Shown: positions 9,919-17,659, numbered from the stretch's first letter. The stretch is DNA of 64,000 bases from Halorientalis salina (GCF_005049285.1 NZ_SOSC01000001.1:434001-498000); one strand, 5' to 3'. Notes: generated by a model from the sequence alone, not told the origin. Program-made: numbers and translations.

Positions 9919-11112
9919 TTAGTCACCCGTGAGCGCGTCCTGGCTGGCCGCGCAGTTGTTCGGGCCGAGTTCGAGTTCGAAGGCTTCCTCGTCGGTCGCC
10001 GTTTGCTGTCCGAGGTTCGTCTCGATGATGTCGACGTAGTTGGCCGGCCGCGGCGGCATGTCCGCGAGCACGATGTCGACGAACTCGTCCTCGTCGACGG
10101 TCAGCGCGTCCATCTCCTCGACGAGGTCGCCGATGGGAGCGGTGAAGGTGCCGTCGGCGGCGGGTTCTGCGGCGTCGCTGAAGTGTGCGCCGGCGACGAG
10201 GACGTCGTCGTCCAGCGTGAGGATCTTCTCCTGGAGCGTCTCGTAGAGCTGTCGGGCGGCGTCCGGTGCGCCCTCGTCGCCCTCCTCGAGGTCCGGCCGG
10301 GCGACGCTCTCGACGAACAACCCGTCCCCGGTGGTCAGGAGGCTGTCGCCGACGAGATACGAGGTCATGCCGGTCGTGTGGCCCGGGGTGTGGATGACCT
10401 CGATCTCGACGTCGCCGACCGTGAACACGTCGCCGTCCGCAGCGTCCTCCAGGACGTCGGCGTAGGTGACGCCCCGCGGTTCCGCCGCGGCCGGGATGAC
10501 GCCTCTGACGCCCCGGTCGTCGAGGTTTCGCACGCCACTGATGTGGTCGGCGTGGATGTGTGTGTCGAACGCGTACCGGAGTTCGGCGCCGAGTTCCGCC
10601 GCGTCGGAGACGTAGCGATCGGTGAACTCCCGCAGCGGGTCGATAACGGCAGCTTCGTCGCCGTCGACGACCAGATAGCCGAGGCACCCGCTCGACGGTC
10701 GCTGGTACTGATAGACCGTTCCCGGACCGTCGTAGTCGGTGACCTCGACGCGTTCGTAGATGCGGGCCCACTCGTTCATCCCGCCGTCGAGGTGGACCAC
10801 GTCGCGTCCACGTTCCGCGAGGGTGCCGGCGACGTACTCGCTGGCACCGCCCTTCGCACAGAGGACGACCAGCGGGTCCCCTTCGGGAACCTGCTCCAGC
10901 ACGTCGTCGTCGAGTTCGTCGTCCAGGAAGTGGAAGTACGGCACGTTCGCGATCTCGACTGCGTCGCCGTCGATGTGCCACTCGTCGAAATCGCCCTCCA
11001 TCCGAGCGTCGAGTATGGTCACCGACTCGCCGTCGTCGATCCGGTTCTTGAGTTCGGCCGGTTCCATCTCTTCGACCTCGACGTCAGGCGTCGGGAAGTC
11101 GTCTGCGTCCAT
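9919..11112 (-). CDS. Rhodanese-metallo-beta-lactamase fusion (sulfur carrier / persulfide dioxygenase-like)
   Basis: A 397-residue fusion of a rhodanese domain (about 12-125) with a metallo-beta-lactamase domain (about 130-370). The rhodanese active loop CAKGGAS carries Cys85, expected to form a persulfide; the hydrolase half has HIHADH with His185, His187, Asp189 and His190, the metal site used in persulfide dioxygenases of the ETHE1 type. Rhodanese comes first, the reverse of the better known dioxygenase-rhodanese order. Likely role: oxidation or relay of sulfane sulfur in the cytoplasm. The start was set at the ATG giving MDADDFPTPD, 43 bp downstream of a sulfur-island operator. The neighbouring genes are all sulfur transport or transfer genes. 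Confidence 0.85.
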   Translation of the reverse strand: MDADDFPTPDVEVEEMEPAELKNRIDDGESVTILDARMEGDFDEWHIDGDAVEIANVPYFHFLDDELDDDVLEQVPEGDPLVVLCAKGGASEYVAGTLAERGRDVVHLDGGMNEWARIYERVEVTDYDGPGTVYQYQRPSSGCLGYLVVDGDEAAVIDPLREFTDRYVSDAAELGAELRYAFDTHIHADHISGVRNLDDRGVRGVIPAAAEPRGVTYADVLEDAADGDVFTVGDVEIEVIHTPGHTTGMTSYLVGDSLLTTGDGLFVESVARPDLEEGDEGAPDAARQLYETLQEKILTLDDDVLVAGAHFSDAAEPAADGTFTAPIGDLVEEMDALTVDEDEFVDIVLADMPPRPANYVDIIETNLGQQTATDEEAFELELGPNNCAASQDALTGD

Positions 11113-11155
11113 GTTACAACCCACACTTGGGGCCGGGGCCACATATATCTTGCGT

Positions 11156-11169
11156 GTATTGTGCAATAC
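11156..11169. promoter_or_regulatory. Sulfur-island operator, site 1
   Basis: GTATTGTGCAATAC is an almost perfect dyad, 43 bp upstream of the rhodanese-MBL start codon, embedded in an AT-rich promoter. It is the most symmetric of five related sites in the sulfur island. Confidence 0.6.
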
Positions 11170-11232
11170 TATAGATGGCCATGACTGTCGGCCCACGATC
11201 GAAGCGAGGTCGCGAGAAGAAAAGAGGGGAGG

Positions 11233-12273
11233 TCAGACGTCGGCGGCGACCGAGCTGCTGTTCGCGTCGGCGCGGAGTTCGCGAACGGCGCTGTAGGAGA
11301 CGGCACCGCTGACGAGCAGGGCCGCTCCGAGGATGATAACCAGGCTCACCGTATCGAGCACCGGCATCTCGAGGACGCCACCGATCTGCCGGACGGCGAC
11401 GGCGATGGCCCCGAGCAACAGCATGATGCCGAAGTACACCTTGATGTCTTCCTCTTCGACGAGCGAGGTCGCCGCGGCGCCCAGTCGGGCCCCGAGCGCG
11501 CTGCCCGCGAGCAGCGGGACCACGATACTGAGGTCAACGGCCCCCGACTGCGCGTAGAGGAAGCTCCCGATCCCGCCGGAGAAGACGATCTCGAAGAGGT
11601 CGGTCCCGACGGCGACCGGGACGGGCACGCCGATGAGGTAGAACAGCGCGGGCATGCGGATGAACCCGCCACCGACGCCGAGGAAGCCCGAGAGCAGGCC
11701 GGTCGCGAACGCGACCGCGAGGACCATCCACAGCGAGACGGTGAACCCGCCCCGGACCGAGATCATCGGCGGGACGTTGTAGGACTGTATCTTCTGTGCG
11801 ATTTCGGGAATTTCAGCGTCCTCGGGGTCGGCGTCCTCGTCGACGTCGTGTTCGAGGCCGCCGTCACTGTCGCCTTTCAGCGCCTCGCGTGTGACGAACG
11901 CCCCGATGCCCCCGAGCAGGAGGACGTACGCGACGCTGACGACCGAGTCGGCCAGCCCGATGTGCTGGAGGTACTCCAGGCCGATCTTGCCGACCTCGAT
12001 CCCGCCCGTCGTGCCGGCGATCATCAGCACGCCGAGCTTGTAGTCCACCTGACCGAGGTCGCGGTGTTTGAGCGTCGCGATGACGGAGGTCCCGAACACG
12101 AACGCCAGCCCGGACCCGACCGCCACGTTTGCGTCGTAGCCCATGACCAGCAGCGCCGGCGTCACCAGGAAGGATCCGCCCATCCCGAAGAAGCCGAACA
12201 GGATGCCGATGAGCAGGCCGAACCCGGCGAAGGTCGCAAGCAGCGTTGCGCTCACACCGAACAGTTCCATCAT
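11233..12273 (-). CDS. TauE/SafE-family sulfite/organosulfur permease
   Basis: A 346-residue membrane protein of the TauE/SafE family, whose members export or import sulfite, sulfoacetate and related anions. Two homologous halves can be seen, each with the family motif: FGFFGMGGSFLVTPALL near residue 30 and SGFLGVGGGFIRMPALFYL in the second half. An acidic cytoplasmic linker joins them (EHDVDEDADPEDAEIPE). The start codon overlaps the stop of the small membrane protein gene as ATGATGA, so translation is likely coupled; the second ATG three bases on is an alternative start. The position within the sulfur island supports a sulfur-oxyanion substrate. Confidence 0.85.
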   Translation of the reverse strand: MMELFGVSATLLATFAGFGLLIGILFGFFGMGGSFLVTPALLVMGYDANVAVGSGLAFVFGTSVIATLKHRDLGQVDYKLGVLMIAGTTGGIEVGKIGLEYLQHIGLADSVVSVAYVLLLGGIGAFVTREALKGDSDGGLEHDVDEDADPEDAEIPEIAQKIQSYNVPPMISVRGGFTVSLWMVLAVAFATGLLSGFLGVGGGFIRMPALFYLIGVPVPVAVGTDLFEIVFSGGIGSFLYAQSGAVDLSIVVPLLAGSALGARLGAAATSLVEEEDIKVYFGIMLLLGAIAVAVRQIGGVLEMPVLDTVSLVIILGAALLVSGAVSYSAVRELRADANSSSVAADV

Positions 12274-12482
12274 CGATTCCCACCTCCGTTCTCCGAGACC
12301 GAACAGCGGCGCATCAGCACCTCGACGAGGGCACACTGACCCTTCAGTACCCGCTTGACGGCGGGCCCGAACAGCTGTTCGAGCCCACCGTACCCGACGT
12401 ACAGCACGATTGCCTCGAAGAGGACGATACCGACGAGTGCGGCCGCTTGCGCGTTGCCGCTGAGGGATTCAATTCCGAACAA
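12270..12482 (-). CDS. Small one-helix membrane protein, partner of TauE/SafE permease
   Basis: This 70-residue protein has one hydrophobic segment (about 12-35, AAALVGIVLFEAIVLYVGYG) and a basic C-terminal half with two cysteines. It appears to use a rare TTG start: the sequence GGTGAG lies five bases before the TTG and would serve as a ribosome binding site. The stop codon overlaps the permease start. I recall similar short proteins beside haloarchaeal sulfite permeases, but no function is known. A role as accessory subunit or regulator of the permease is inference. Confidence 0.6.
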   Translation of the reverse strand: MFGIESLSGNAQAAALVGIVLFEAIVLYVGYGGLEQLFGPAVKRVLKGQCALVEVLMRRCSVSENGGGNR

Positions 12483-12571
12483 AGCGACTCACCAATGTTA
12501 ACGGTTTTGTAGTGTAGTGGAATCTCTGCACAATCAACTCTAATGGAACCGGGGTGATAACGGTTTTGGGT

Positions 12572-12585
12572 ATGTCGTACAATAC
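12572..12585. promoter_or_regulatory. Sulfur-island operator, site 2
   Basis: ATGTCGTACAATAC, read on the minus strand as GTATTGTACGACAT, matches the GTATTGTACAATAC dyad with three changes. It lies 89 bp upstream of the TTG start of the small membrane protein and would control that gene with the permease. The region from 12586 to 12746 shows no further gene. Confidence 0.5.
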
Positions 12586-12746
12586 TATATCGCGATAACG
12601 AATCCATACCGATGGATAAGTTATGCGTAGCTACGGCACCGCGTTACAGCGAGCAGTCGCTCACGGCGCGCGGTAGGACAACGGGAGAACAGCAGACGCT
12701 CACTGCGACGAGAGGCGAAACCGGGGAGAAATAGCGGACGGCGACT

Positions 12747-13205
12747 TCAATCAGCGGTCGCGGGACCGCGATCGGACGACGTCAATCGCGAGCGCACGCG
12801 GCCCTGGACGTATGCACCGATGAACATCCCGCCGATGGCCCAGAGGATCGGCCAGTTGCCGATGCCGAAGCTCGCGTAGGCCGCCCCGGGACAGATGCCC
12901 GAGACGCCCCACCCGACGCCGAAGATGACGCCGCCAGCGATGACGTTTCGGTCGAAGGATTTGAGCCGGCGCACGTACTGATCACCGGTCAGCGGTGCCG
13001 AGTGCCCGAATCGCGTGGCGACGGCGAAGGTGATGCCCGTGACGACCGAGGCCCCGCCCATCACGAACAACAGCCCAAGGTCCTCGAACTGGAGGAAGTT
13101 CAACACGACCTCGGGACGGGCCATGTGGCTGTATCCCAGTCCGAACCCGAAGATGAGACCGCCCACGAGGACCGTCAGGTAGAAGCCGATCCCGCGGTTC
13201 GTCAT
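12747..13205 (-). CDS. YeeE/YedE-family transporter, C-terminal half protein
   Basis: A 152-residue membrane protein with about four helices that corresponds to the second half of YeeE/YedE (TsuA-type) thiosulfate or sulfur-compound importers. The conserved loop GWGVSGICPGAAYASFG carries the half-site cysteine expected to relay the sulfur substrate. The start overlaps the stop of the preceding gene by ATGA, so the two halves are made as a pair. The start at MTNRGIGFYL is fixed by this overlap, although the frame stays open upstream. The transported species (thiosulfate, sulfide or polysulfide) is not determined. Confidence 0.85.
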   Translation of the reverse strand: MTNRGIGFYLTVLVGGLIFGFGLGYSHMARPEVVLNFLQFEDLGLLFVMGGASVVTGITFAVATRFGHSAPLTGDQYVRRLKSFDRNVIAGGVIFGVGWGVSGICPGAAYASFGIGNWPILWAIGGMFIGAYVQGRVRSRLTSSDRGPATAD

Positions 13206-13675
13206 GGCGACACCCCCAGTGCGGCGATCAGTTGTGCCGTCCCGATGGCGACCGCCATGAAGGTCGCGACGTTCACGATGGACGTCGAGGACAGCGAGCC
13301 CACGCCACAGACGCCGTGGCCGGACGTACAACCCTTGCCCAGCCGCGTGCCGATGCCGACGAGGACGCCCCCGCCGAGGAGTCGCCACCACTGGACGTCG
13401 GTCGTCCACGCGCCGCCCTGCCAGCCGACCGCGTACACCCCGGCCCCGAGGACGATGCCGAGCGTGAACACGACTCGCCAGTCACGGGACAGGACGTACG
13501 GTCCGCGGTTGAACCGGGAGACGTCCGAAACGTACGAGAGGGTCGTCTCCAGGAACGTACTCGCGCCCGCGATGATGCCCGTGGCGAGATAGATGAACGC
13601 CACGCCACCGCCGATGAACGCGCCACCGATGGCGTAACGAGCGATACCGTTCGGGAACAGTTCCGCGCCGATCAT
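13202..13675 (-). CDS. YeeE/YedE-family transporter, N-terminal half protein
   Basis: A 157-residue membrane protein matching the first half of YeeE/YedE transporters. Its signature loop GTRLGKGCTSGHGVCG has two cysteines and sits before the last helix, like the Cys-containing re-entrant loop of TsuA. It is the first gene of a two-gene unit and overlaps the second-half gene by four bases. In bacteria the halves are usually one chain, so this is a natural split version. The upstream dyad at 13783-13796 is about 108 bp from the start, implying a leadered transcript or a further upstream start. Confidence 0.85.
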   Translation of the reverse strand: MIGAELFPNGIARYAIGGAFIGGGVAFIYLATGIIAGASTFLETTLSYVSDVSRFNRGPYVLSRDWRVVFTLGIVLGAGVYAVGWQGGAWTTDVQWWRLLGGGVLVGIGTRLGKGCTSGHGVCGVGSLSSTSIVNVATFMAVAIGTAQLIAALGVSP

Positions 13676-13782
13676 CGCGCGTCGAACCCTCCCCGCCGAT
13701 CAGCTTTGTCGATTCGATAGCCACGCATGTCTCGCCCGACAGTACCCACTGCGGACGCAAAAGCCTTCGGATAGTAATTCTA

Positions 13783-13796
13783 ATAGCATACAATAC
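13783..13796. promoter_or_regulatory. Sulfur-island operator, site 3
   Basis: ATAGCATACAATAC reads GTATTGTATGCTAT on the minus strand and matches one full half (GTATTGTA) of the shared dyad. It lies in the divergent spacer between the YeeE/YedE pair and tusA. Confidence 0.5.
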
Positions 13797-13896
13797 TAAG
13801 GCCCGTTATCGCGGTATTCCCGCCATTAAGCAGAGTTACGCCAACTCCAGTTTATAGTTATGCCCATTACCGACACAATTATCAAGGCCCAGTATA

Positions 13897-13910
13897 GTAT
13901 TGTACAGTGT
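13897..13910. promoter_or_regulatory. Sulfur-island operator, site 4
   Basis: GTATTGTACAGTGT lies only 9 bp upstream of the tusA start codon, so a bound protein would cover the expected initiation region. This position suits repression rather than activation. Confidence 0.55.
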
Positions 13911-13919
13911 AGACACAAC

Positions 13920-14177
13920 ATGAGTCTCGAAACAGACGTTACCGAAACGCTGGACGTGAAGGGTGCATCCTGTCCGATGCCGGTCGTGAAATCGAAGCAA
14001 GCCGTCGACGACCTCGCTGCTGGCGACCTGCTGGAGGTCGTCGCTACCGATTCGGGGAGCATGAGCGACATCGACGGCTGGGCGTCGGGAACCGACGGCG
14101 TGTCGCTGGTCGAGCAGGAAGAACGCGACGAGGGCGGTGAGACCGTCTACGTGCACTACGTTCAGGTGGAAGAATGA
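13920..14177 (+). CDS. tusA: TusA-family sulfurtransferase
   Basis: A TusA/SirA-type sulfur carrier of 85 residues. The signature CPMPVVK has the persulfide-forming Cys18, followed by the family's KQAVDDLAAGDLLEVVATD segment. TusA proteins accept sulfane sulfur from a sulfurtransferase and pass it on, for thiolation or for sulfur oxidation with DsrE partners. The gene overlaps the DsrE-like gene by ATGA, and together with the rhodanese fusion and YeeE/YedE pair it gives a complete import-and-relay set. The start was chosen at the ATG 9 bp after a sulfur-island operator; the open frame extends upstream into promoter sequence. Confidence 0.9.
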   Translation: MSLETDVTETLDVKGASCPMPVVKSKQAVDDLAAGDLLEVVATDSGSMSDIDGWASGTDGVSLVEQEERDEGGETVYVHYVQVEE

Positions 14178-14773
14178 GCACGGACGCAGACGAATCGGCG
14201 GGTGACGACGGGTTCACCCCGGACGACGAGGCCGCTGAGATAGCGGAACTGCGCGCTCGCATCGACGAACTGGAGGAGGAGCTCGCGGACGTAACGGTCG
14301 AAACCGACGACGACCAGAAGTCGATGGTCATCGTCGCGACCAAGGGGACGCTCGACATGGCCTATCCTCCGCTCATCCTCGCGTCGACCGCGGCCGCCTT
14401 CGGCTGGGACGTGACCGTCTTCCACACGTTCTGGGGCCTGGACATCCTCCACGAGGAGCGATCCAAGGACCTCAAGCTCAGTTCCGTGGGCAATCCCAAC
14501 ATGCCGGTCCCCAACGCGATCGCCTCGATCCCGGGCATGGACCGCGTGACGACGAAGATGATGCGCAAGAAGATCGCCGACAACGAGACGGCGAGCATCG
14601 ACGAGTTGCTCGACACCTGTTTCGCCATGGACGTGGAGATGCAGGCCTGCCAGATGACCATCGAGCTGATGGACTACGACGAGGACGACTTCTACGACGA
14701 CGTCACCGTCGGCGTCGGCGCCGCGACTGCGCTGGAAGCGATGGCCGAAGCCGACATTCAGCTGCTCGTCTGA
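14174..14773 (+). CDS. DsrE/DsrF/DrsH-like sulfur relay protein
   Basis: The 199-residue product has an acidic N-terminal leader and a predicted coiled coil at about 20-45 (EIAELRARIDELEEELADV). A DsrE-like domain follows, starting KSMVIVATKGTLDMAYPPLILAS. Two cysteines near the end (DTCFAMDVEMQACQM) are the likely persulfide sites of this family, which exchanges sulfur with TusA. The coiled coil suggests oligomerisation or membrane-partner docking. It is translationally coupled to tusA by a four-base overlap. Confidence 0.85.
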   Translation: MSTDADESAGDDGFTPDDEAAEIAELRARIDELEEELADVTVETDDDQKSMVIVATKGTLDMAYPPLILASTAAAFGWDVTVFHTFWGLDILHEERSKDLKLSSVGNPNMPVPNAIASIPGMDRVTTKMMRKKIADNETASIDELLDTCFAMDVEMQACQMTIELMDYDEDDFYDDVTVGVGAATALEAMAEADIQLLV

Positions 14774-14803
14774 CTGCTAGACGCCTGTTTCCCCACGTTC
14801 GTA

Positions 14804-14817
14804 GTGTTGTACAGAAC
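14804..14817. promoter_or_regulatory. Sulfur-island operator, site 5 (autoregulatory)
   Basis: GTGTTGTACAGAAC lies 40 bp upstream of the winged-helix regulator gene. Presence of the shared dyad before the regulator suggests that the protein controls its own gene as well as the sulfur genes. Confidence 0.5.
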
Positions 14818-14857
14818 ATACATAACCCTTTTACTGACACGCTGATTATATACAGGT

Positions 14858-15262
14858 ATGCCCGACTCGATGGCCGAGATGTTACGCAAGGACATGAAGT
14901 GCGAGGGGCTCCTGGACTGTCTCCACGGGTTGAAAGACCTCGACAGGGAGTGCTTCGAGACGCTCGCCAGGAGCGACGAACCGCTGACCGTCGACGAGAT
15001 CGCCGATCGGGTCGAACGCGAGCGCTCGACGGCCTATCGGTCGATCCAGCGACTCCTCGAAACTGGCCTCATCGAAAAGGAACAGATAAACTACGATCAG
15101 GGTGGTTACTACCACGTCTACTACCCGACCGACCCGGAAGAGGTCGCCGACGACATGCAGCGACTCCTGAACGACTGGTACGCCCAGATCGGCCAGTTGA
15201 TTCAGGAGTTCCGGACCAAGTACGGGGACGAAGTCGAACCCCCGACGCCGGTCGAGAACTAA
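14858..15262 (+). CDS. Winged-helix transcriptional regulator of the sulfur island
   Basis: A 134-residue DNA-binding protein with a TrmB-like winged-helix domain at about 28-95: LTVDEIADRVERERSTAYRSIQRLLETGLI forms the helix-turn-helix and NYDQGGYYHVYYP the wing. The C-terminal helix (about 96-122) probably dimerises. Three cysteines cluster at the N terminus (Cys15, Cys21, Cys32), a plausible thiol or persulfide sensor. It follows the tusA-dsrE unit, with its own promoter and one copy of the shared dyad. Its role as regulator of the five dyads is inferred from position. A second ATG 12 bases on is an alternative start. Confidence 0.75.
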   Translation: MPDSMAEMLRKDMKCEGLLDCLHGLKDLDRECFETLARSDEPLTVDEIADRVERERSTAYRSIQRLLETGLIEKEQINYDQGGYYHVYYPTDPEEVADDMQRLLNDWYAQIGQLIQEFRTKYGDEVEPPTPVEN

Positions 15263-15318
15263 CCCCTGCTGGACCGACGTATCGCCGCCCGCGACCGATC
15301 GGATCGGCCGGCCGGCGT

Positions 15319-16206
15319 CTACTGGGTCCGGTCGACGAACGCCAGAATCTTCTCGGCGACCGTTTCGCCGACGTCCTCCTGGAGGAAGTGCGCGCCACCC
15401 TCGACCCAGATGTCCGGTTGTTCGGACGCCGTCGGGAACAACTCCCGCAGATCGTCACGTGAGCCGTGCGTGATCGGGTCCGAATCGGAGTACAGGACAA
15501 ACACCGGTTTGTCCCACTCCCGGAAGGTCTCGCGAGCGTCGCCGATCGTCTCCGCACCCTCCATGTCGGGGTCGATCGGGACCCGGCTCGGGAGGATACG
15601 GGCACCGGCCATGTGGGACTCGTCGGGGAACGGCGCGCCGTAGGCCGCCTGCACCTCATCGTCGAGGTCGCTCAGACAGCCACCGGCGACCAGTTGTGCG
15701 ACGTCGAAGTCCGGCGCGTCCTTTGCCATGTCCTTGAAATCGTGCCAGATGTCCGGCATCGACTGGGTCCCGTCCGGCAGTTTCGTGTTCATCGGGACGA
15801 GTCGTGCGAACCGCTCGGGGTTGTTCGCCGCGACCGGGAGGCCGAGCAGGCCGCCCCAGTCCTGACAGATCAGCGTGACGTTCTGCAGGTCGAGTTCGGC
15901 AACGAACCGCTCGACCGTCTCGTACATCGCGTCGTACGTGTAGTCGTCCTGATCCTCCCACTTGTCCGACCGACCGAAGCCGACGAGGTCGGGGGCGACG
16001 ACCCGCCCGGCCTCCGACAATGGGGGGAGCATCTTCCGGTAGAGATACGACCACGTCGGCTCCCCGTGGAGACAGAGGAACGTCTCGTCACCGTCGCCCT
16101 CATCGACGTACGCCATCTCCGGCCCCCCGACGTCGACGTAGTTCACGTCGTAGGAATACCCAGGCAGGTCCTCGAACCGTTCGTCTGGTGCGCGAATGAG
16201 TCCCAT
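15319..16206 (-). CDS. Haloalkane dehalogenase (DhlA-like)
   Basis: An alpha/beta-hydrolase of 295 residues closely resembling Xanthobacter DhlA, which hydrolyses short haloalkanes to alcohols. The sequence has HGEPTWSYLYRKM, the nucleophile Asp116 in QDWGG next to Trp117, a second likely halide-binding Trp154, the acid Asp243 and the base His273 in GGAHFLQE. The catalytic triad and both halide-stabilising tryptophans are therefore in place. No signal peptide is visible, so it is cytoplasmic. The ATG giving MGLIRAPDERF is preferred because it aligns with the DhlA N terminus; another ATG lies 12 bases upstream. Natural substrate is unknown. Confidence 0.85.
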   Translation of the reverse strand: MGLIRAPDERFEDLPGYSYDVNYVDVGGPEMAYVDEGDGDETFLCLHGEPTWSYLYRKMLPPLSEAGRVVAPDLVGFGRSDKWEDQDDYTYDAMYETVERFVAELDLQNVTLICQDWGGLLGLPVAANNPERFARLVPMNTKLPDGTQSMPDIWHDFKDMAKDAPDFDVAQLVAGGCLSDLDDEVQAAYGAPFPDESHMAGARILPSRVPIDPDMEGAETIGDARETFREWDKPVFVLYSDSDPITHGSRDDLRELFPTASEQPDIWVEGGAHFLQEDVGETVAEKILAFVDRTQ

Positions 16207-16331
16207 GGACCTTTCCACTAACCACCTATTTATAGATGTTATGCTTCCACCAGTAACAGAAGTCCCGCGTTGATCTTACACAGTTCATACTCGCCGATGG
16301 GCTTAAGCCCCAGCCACACCGGGGAGTAGTC

Positions 16332-16658
16332 GTGCAAATAACGTTCGTCTGTTATGCGACGGTCCGTGACGCAGTCGGGCAGAAGCGACTCGAGCGGACG
16401 CTGAGTGAGGGAACGACGGTCGGGCAGGCCGTGCAGTCCCTGGGCGAGGAGGTCGATGCCCTCGGACCGCTGCTGTTCGACAGCGACGGCCAGTTGCGCG
16501 AGAACGTCAACGTCCTCGTCGACGAGGAGAACGTTCGACAGTTAGACGGGTCGGAGACGACCCTCTCTGACGGAGACACCGTCGGCATCGCACCGGGAGT
16601 GGCCGGCGGCTGCAGCGTCGGAGTCACCGGTCGACACGTCACGGGTGAGCTCGCATGA
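16332..16658 (+). CDS. MoaD/ThiS-like ubiquitin-fold protein (SAMP-like) with extra C-terminal tail
   Basis: A beta-grasp protein of 108 residues resembling MoaD, ThiS and haloarchaeal SAMP modifiers, which serve as sulfur carriers or protein modifiers through a C-terminal Gly-Gly. The family pattern GDTVGIAPGVAGG is present, but translation continues for 15 more residues (starting CSVGVTGRH). The codon after Gly-Gly is TGC, one base from the TGA stop expected there. Either a protease must trim the tail or the protein no longer acts as a carrier. The start is GTG, giving MQITFVCYATVRDAVGQ. The stop overlaps the next gene by ATGA. Confidence 0.75.
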   Translation: MQITFVCYATVRDAVGQKRLERTLSEGTTVGQAVQSLGEEVDALGPLLFDSDGQLRENVNVLVDEENVRQLDGSETTLSDGDTVGIAPGVAGGCSVGVTGRHVTGELA

Positions 16659-17638
16659 AGCGGCTTCCGCTTGATAACACGCACTTCGAGGGCAAGAACA
16701 ACGCCTACCTCTTCGACGGCGACGGACCGACCACGCTCGTCGACACCGGCGTCGCCGTTCCGGAGACCAGAATCCAACTCGAAGACGGCCTCGCCGAACA
16801 CGGCTCCCGTATCGAGGAGATCGAACAGGTCGTGCTCACACACTTCCACGCCGACCACGCGGGGTTGGCTGGAGAGATCCAGGCTGAAAGCGGGGCAAGC
16901 GTGCTCGTCCATCCAGAGGACTCCCCGCTGGTCGAACAGGACGAGGCGGCCATGGCTGCAATGAATGACCAGCGGGACCAGTTGTTCGCGGAGTGGGGGA
17001 TTCCCGACGGGCCGCGCGAGGAGTTGCTCGGCTTCCTGGAGAACGAAGCGACCATCAGCGGGAACGCCCCCGAGGTCGCGCCGATCGATCTCGACGCGTC
17101 AATCAGTGCCGGCGCGGAAACCCTCGACCCGATGCACCTCCCGGGCCACACGAGCGGTCTCACGGGCTTCGTCCGGACAGGGAGCGGGTCCCGCGAACTC
17201 CTGAGCGGCGACGCGTTGCTCCCGCAGTACACCCCGAACGTCGGCGGGGCAGACGTCCGCGTCGACGGCGCGCTCGCGAAGTATCTCGACGCGCTCGAAC
17301 GGATCGAGACGGCCGATTTCGATCGCGCCTGGCCTGGTCACCGCGATCCGATCGACGACCCAAGCGGACGCGCACGGACGATCATCGATCACCACCGCGA
17401 GCGTACCGAGCGCGTGCTCGCAGCGCTCGACAAACTCGGTCCAGCCGATCCCTGGACCGTGAGCGCCGAGTTGTTCGGTGACCTCGAGAACATCCACATC
17501 CTCCACGGCCCGGGCGAAGCCTACGCGCATCTCGACCACCTCCGCGCCCACGACATCGTCGAACGAACGACCGATGGCTACGCGGTCGTCGCGTCAAATC
17601 CGGATCTCGACTCGCTGTTCCCCGACAGCGAGCAATAA
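16655..17638 (+). CDS. MBL-fold metallohydrolase (LACTB2/glyoxalase-like)
   Basis: A 327-residue metallo-beta-lactamase-fold hydrolase. The metal signature LTHFHADHAG occurs near residue 60, a further histidine in LPGHTSGLTGF near 160 and another in WPGHRDPI near 230, giving the expected dinuclear site. A C-terminal segment (about 255-320, ELFGDLENIHILHGPGEAYAHL onward) resembles the winged-helix tail of LACTB2-type proteins. The gene is translationally coupled to the MoaD-like gene. Its substrate is unknown. Confidence 0.85.
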   Translation: MKRLPLDNTHFEGKNNAYLFDGDGPTTLVDTGVAVPETRIQLEDGLAEHGSRIEEIEQVVLTHFHADHAGLAGEIQAESGASVLVHPEDSPLVEQDEAAMAAMNDQRDQLFAEWGIPDGPREELLGFLENEATISGNAPEVAPIDLDASISAGAETLDPMHLPGHTSGLTGFVRTGSGSRELLSGDALLPQYTPNVGGADVRVDGALAKYLDALERIETADFDRAWPGHRDPIDDPSGRARTIIDHHRERTERVLAALDKLGPADPWTVSAELFGDLENIHILHGPGEAYAHLDHLRAHDIVERTTDGYAVVASNPDLDSLFPDSEQ

Positions 17639-17659
17639 GGGCGAACGGTGTTCGAGTAG

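Noticed and set aside
15319..16206. Recent transfer of the haloalkane dehalogenase from a bacterium
   Set aside because: The protein is as acidic as its neighbours and the gene has the same GC-rich codon use, so nothing in the sequence shows recent transfer. A phylogenetic tree would be needed.
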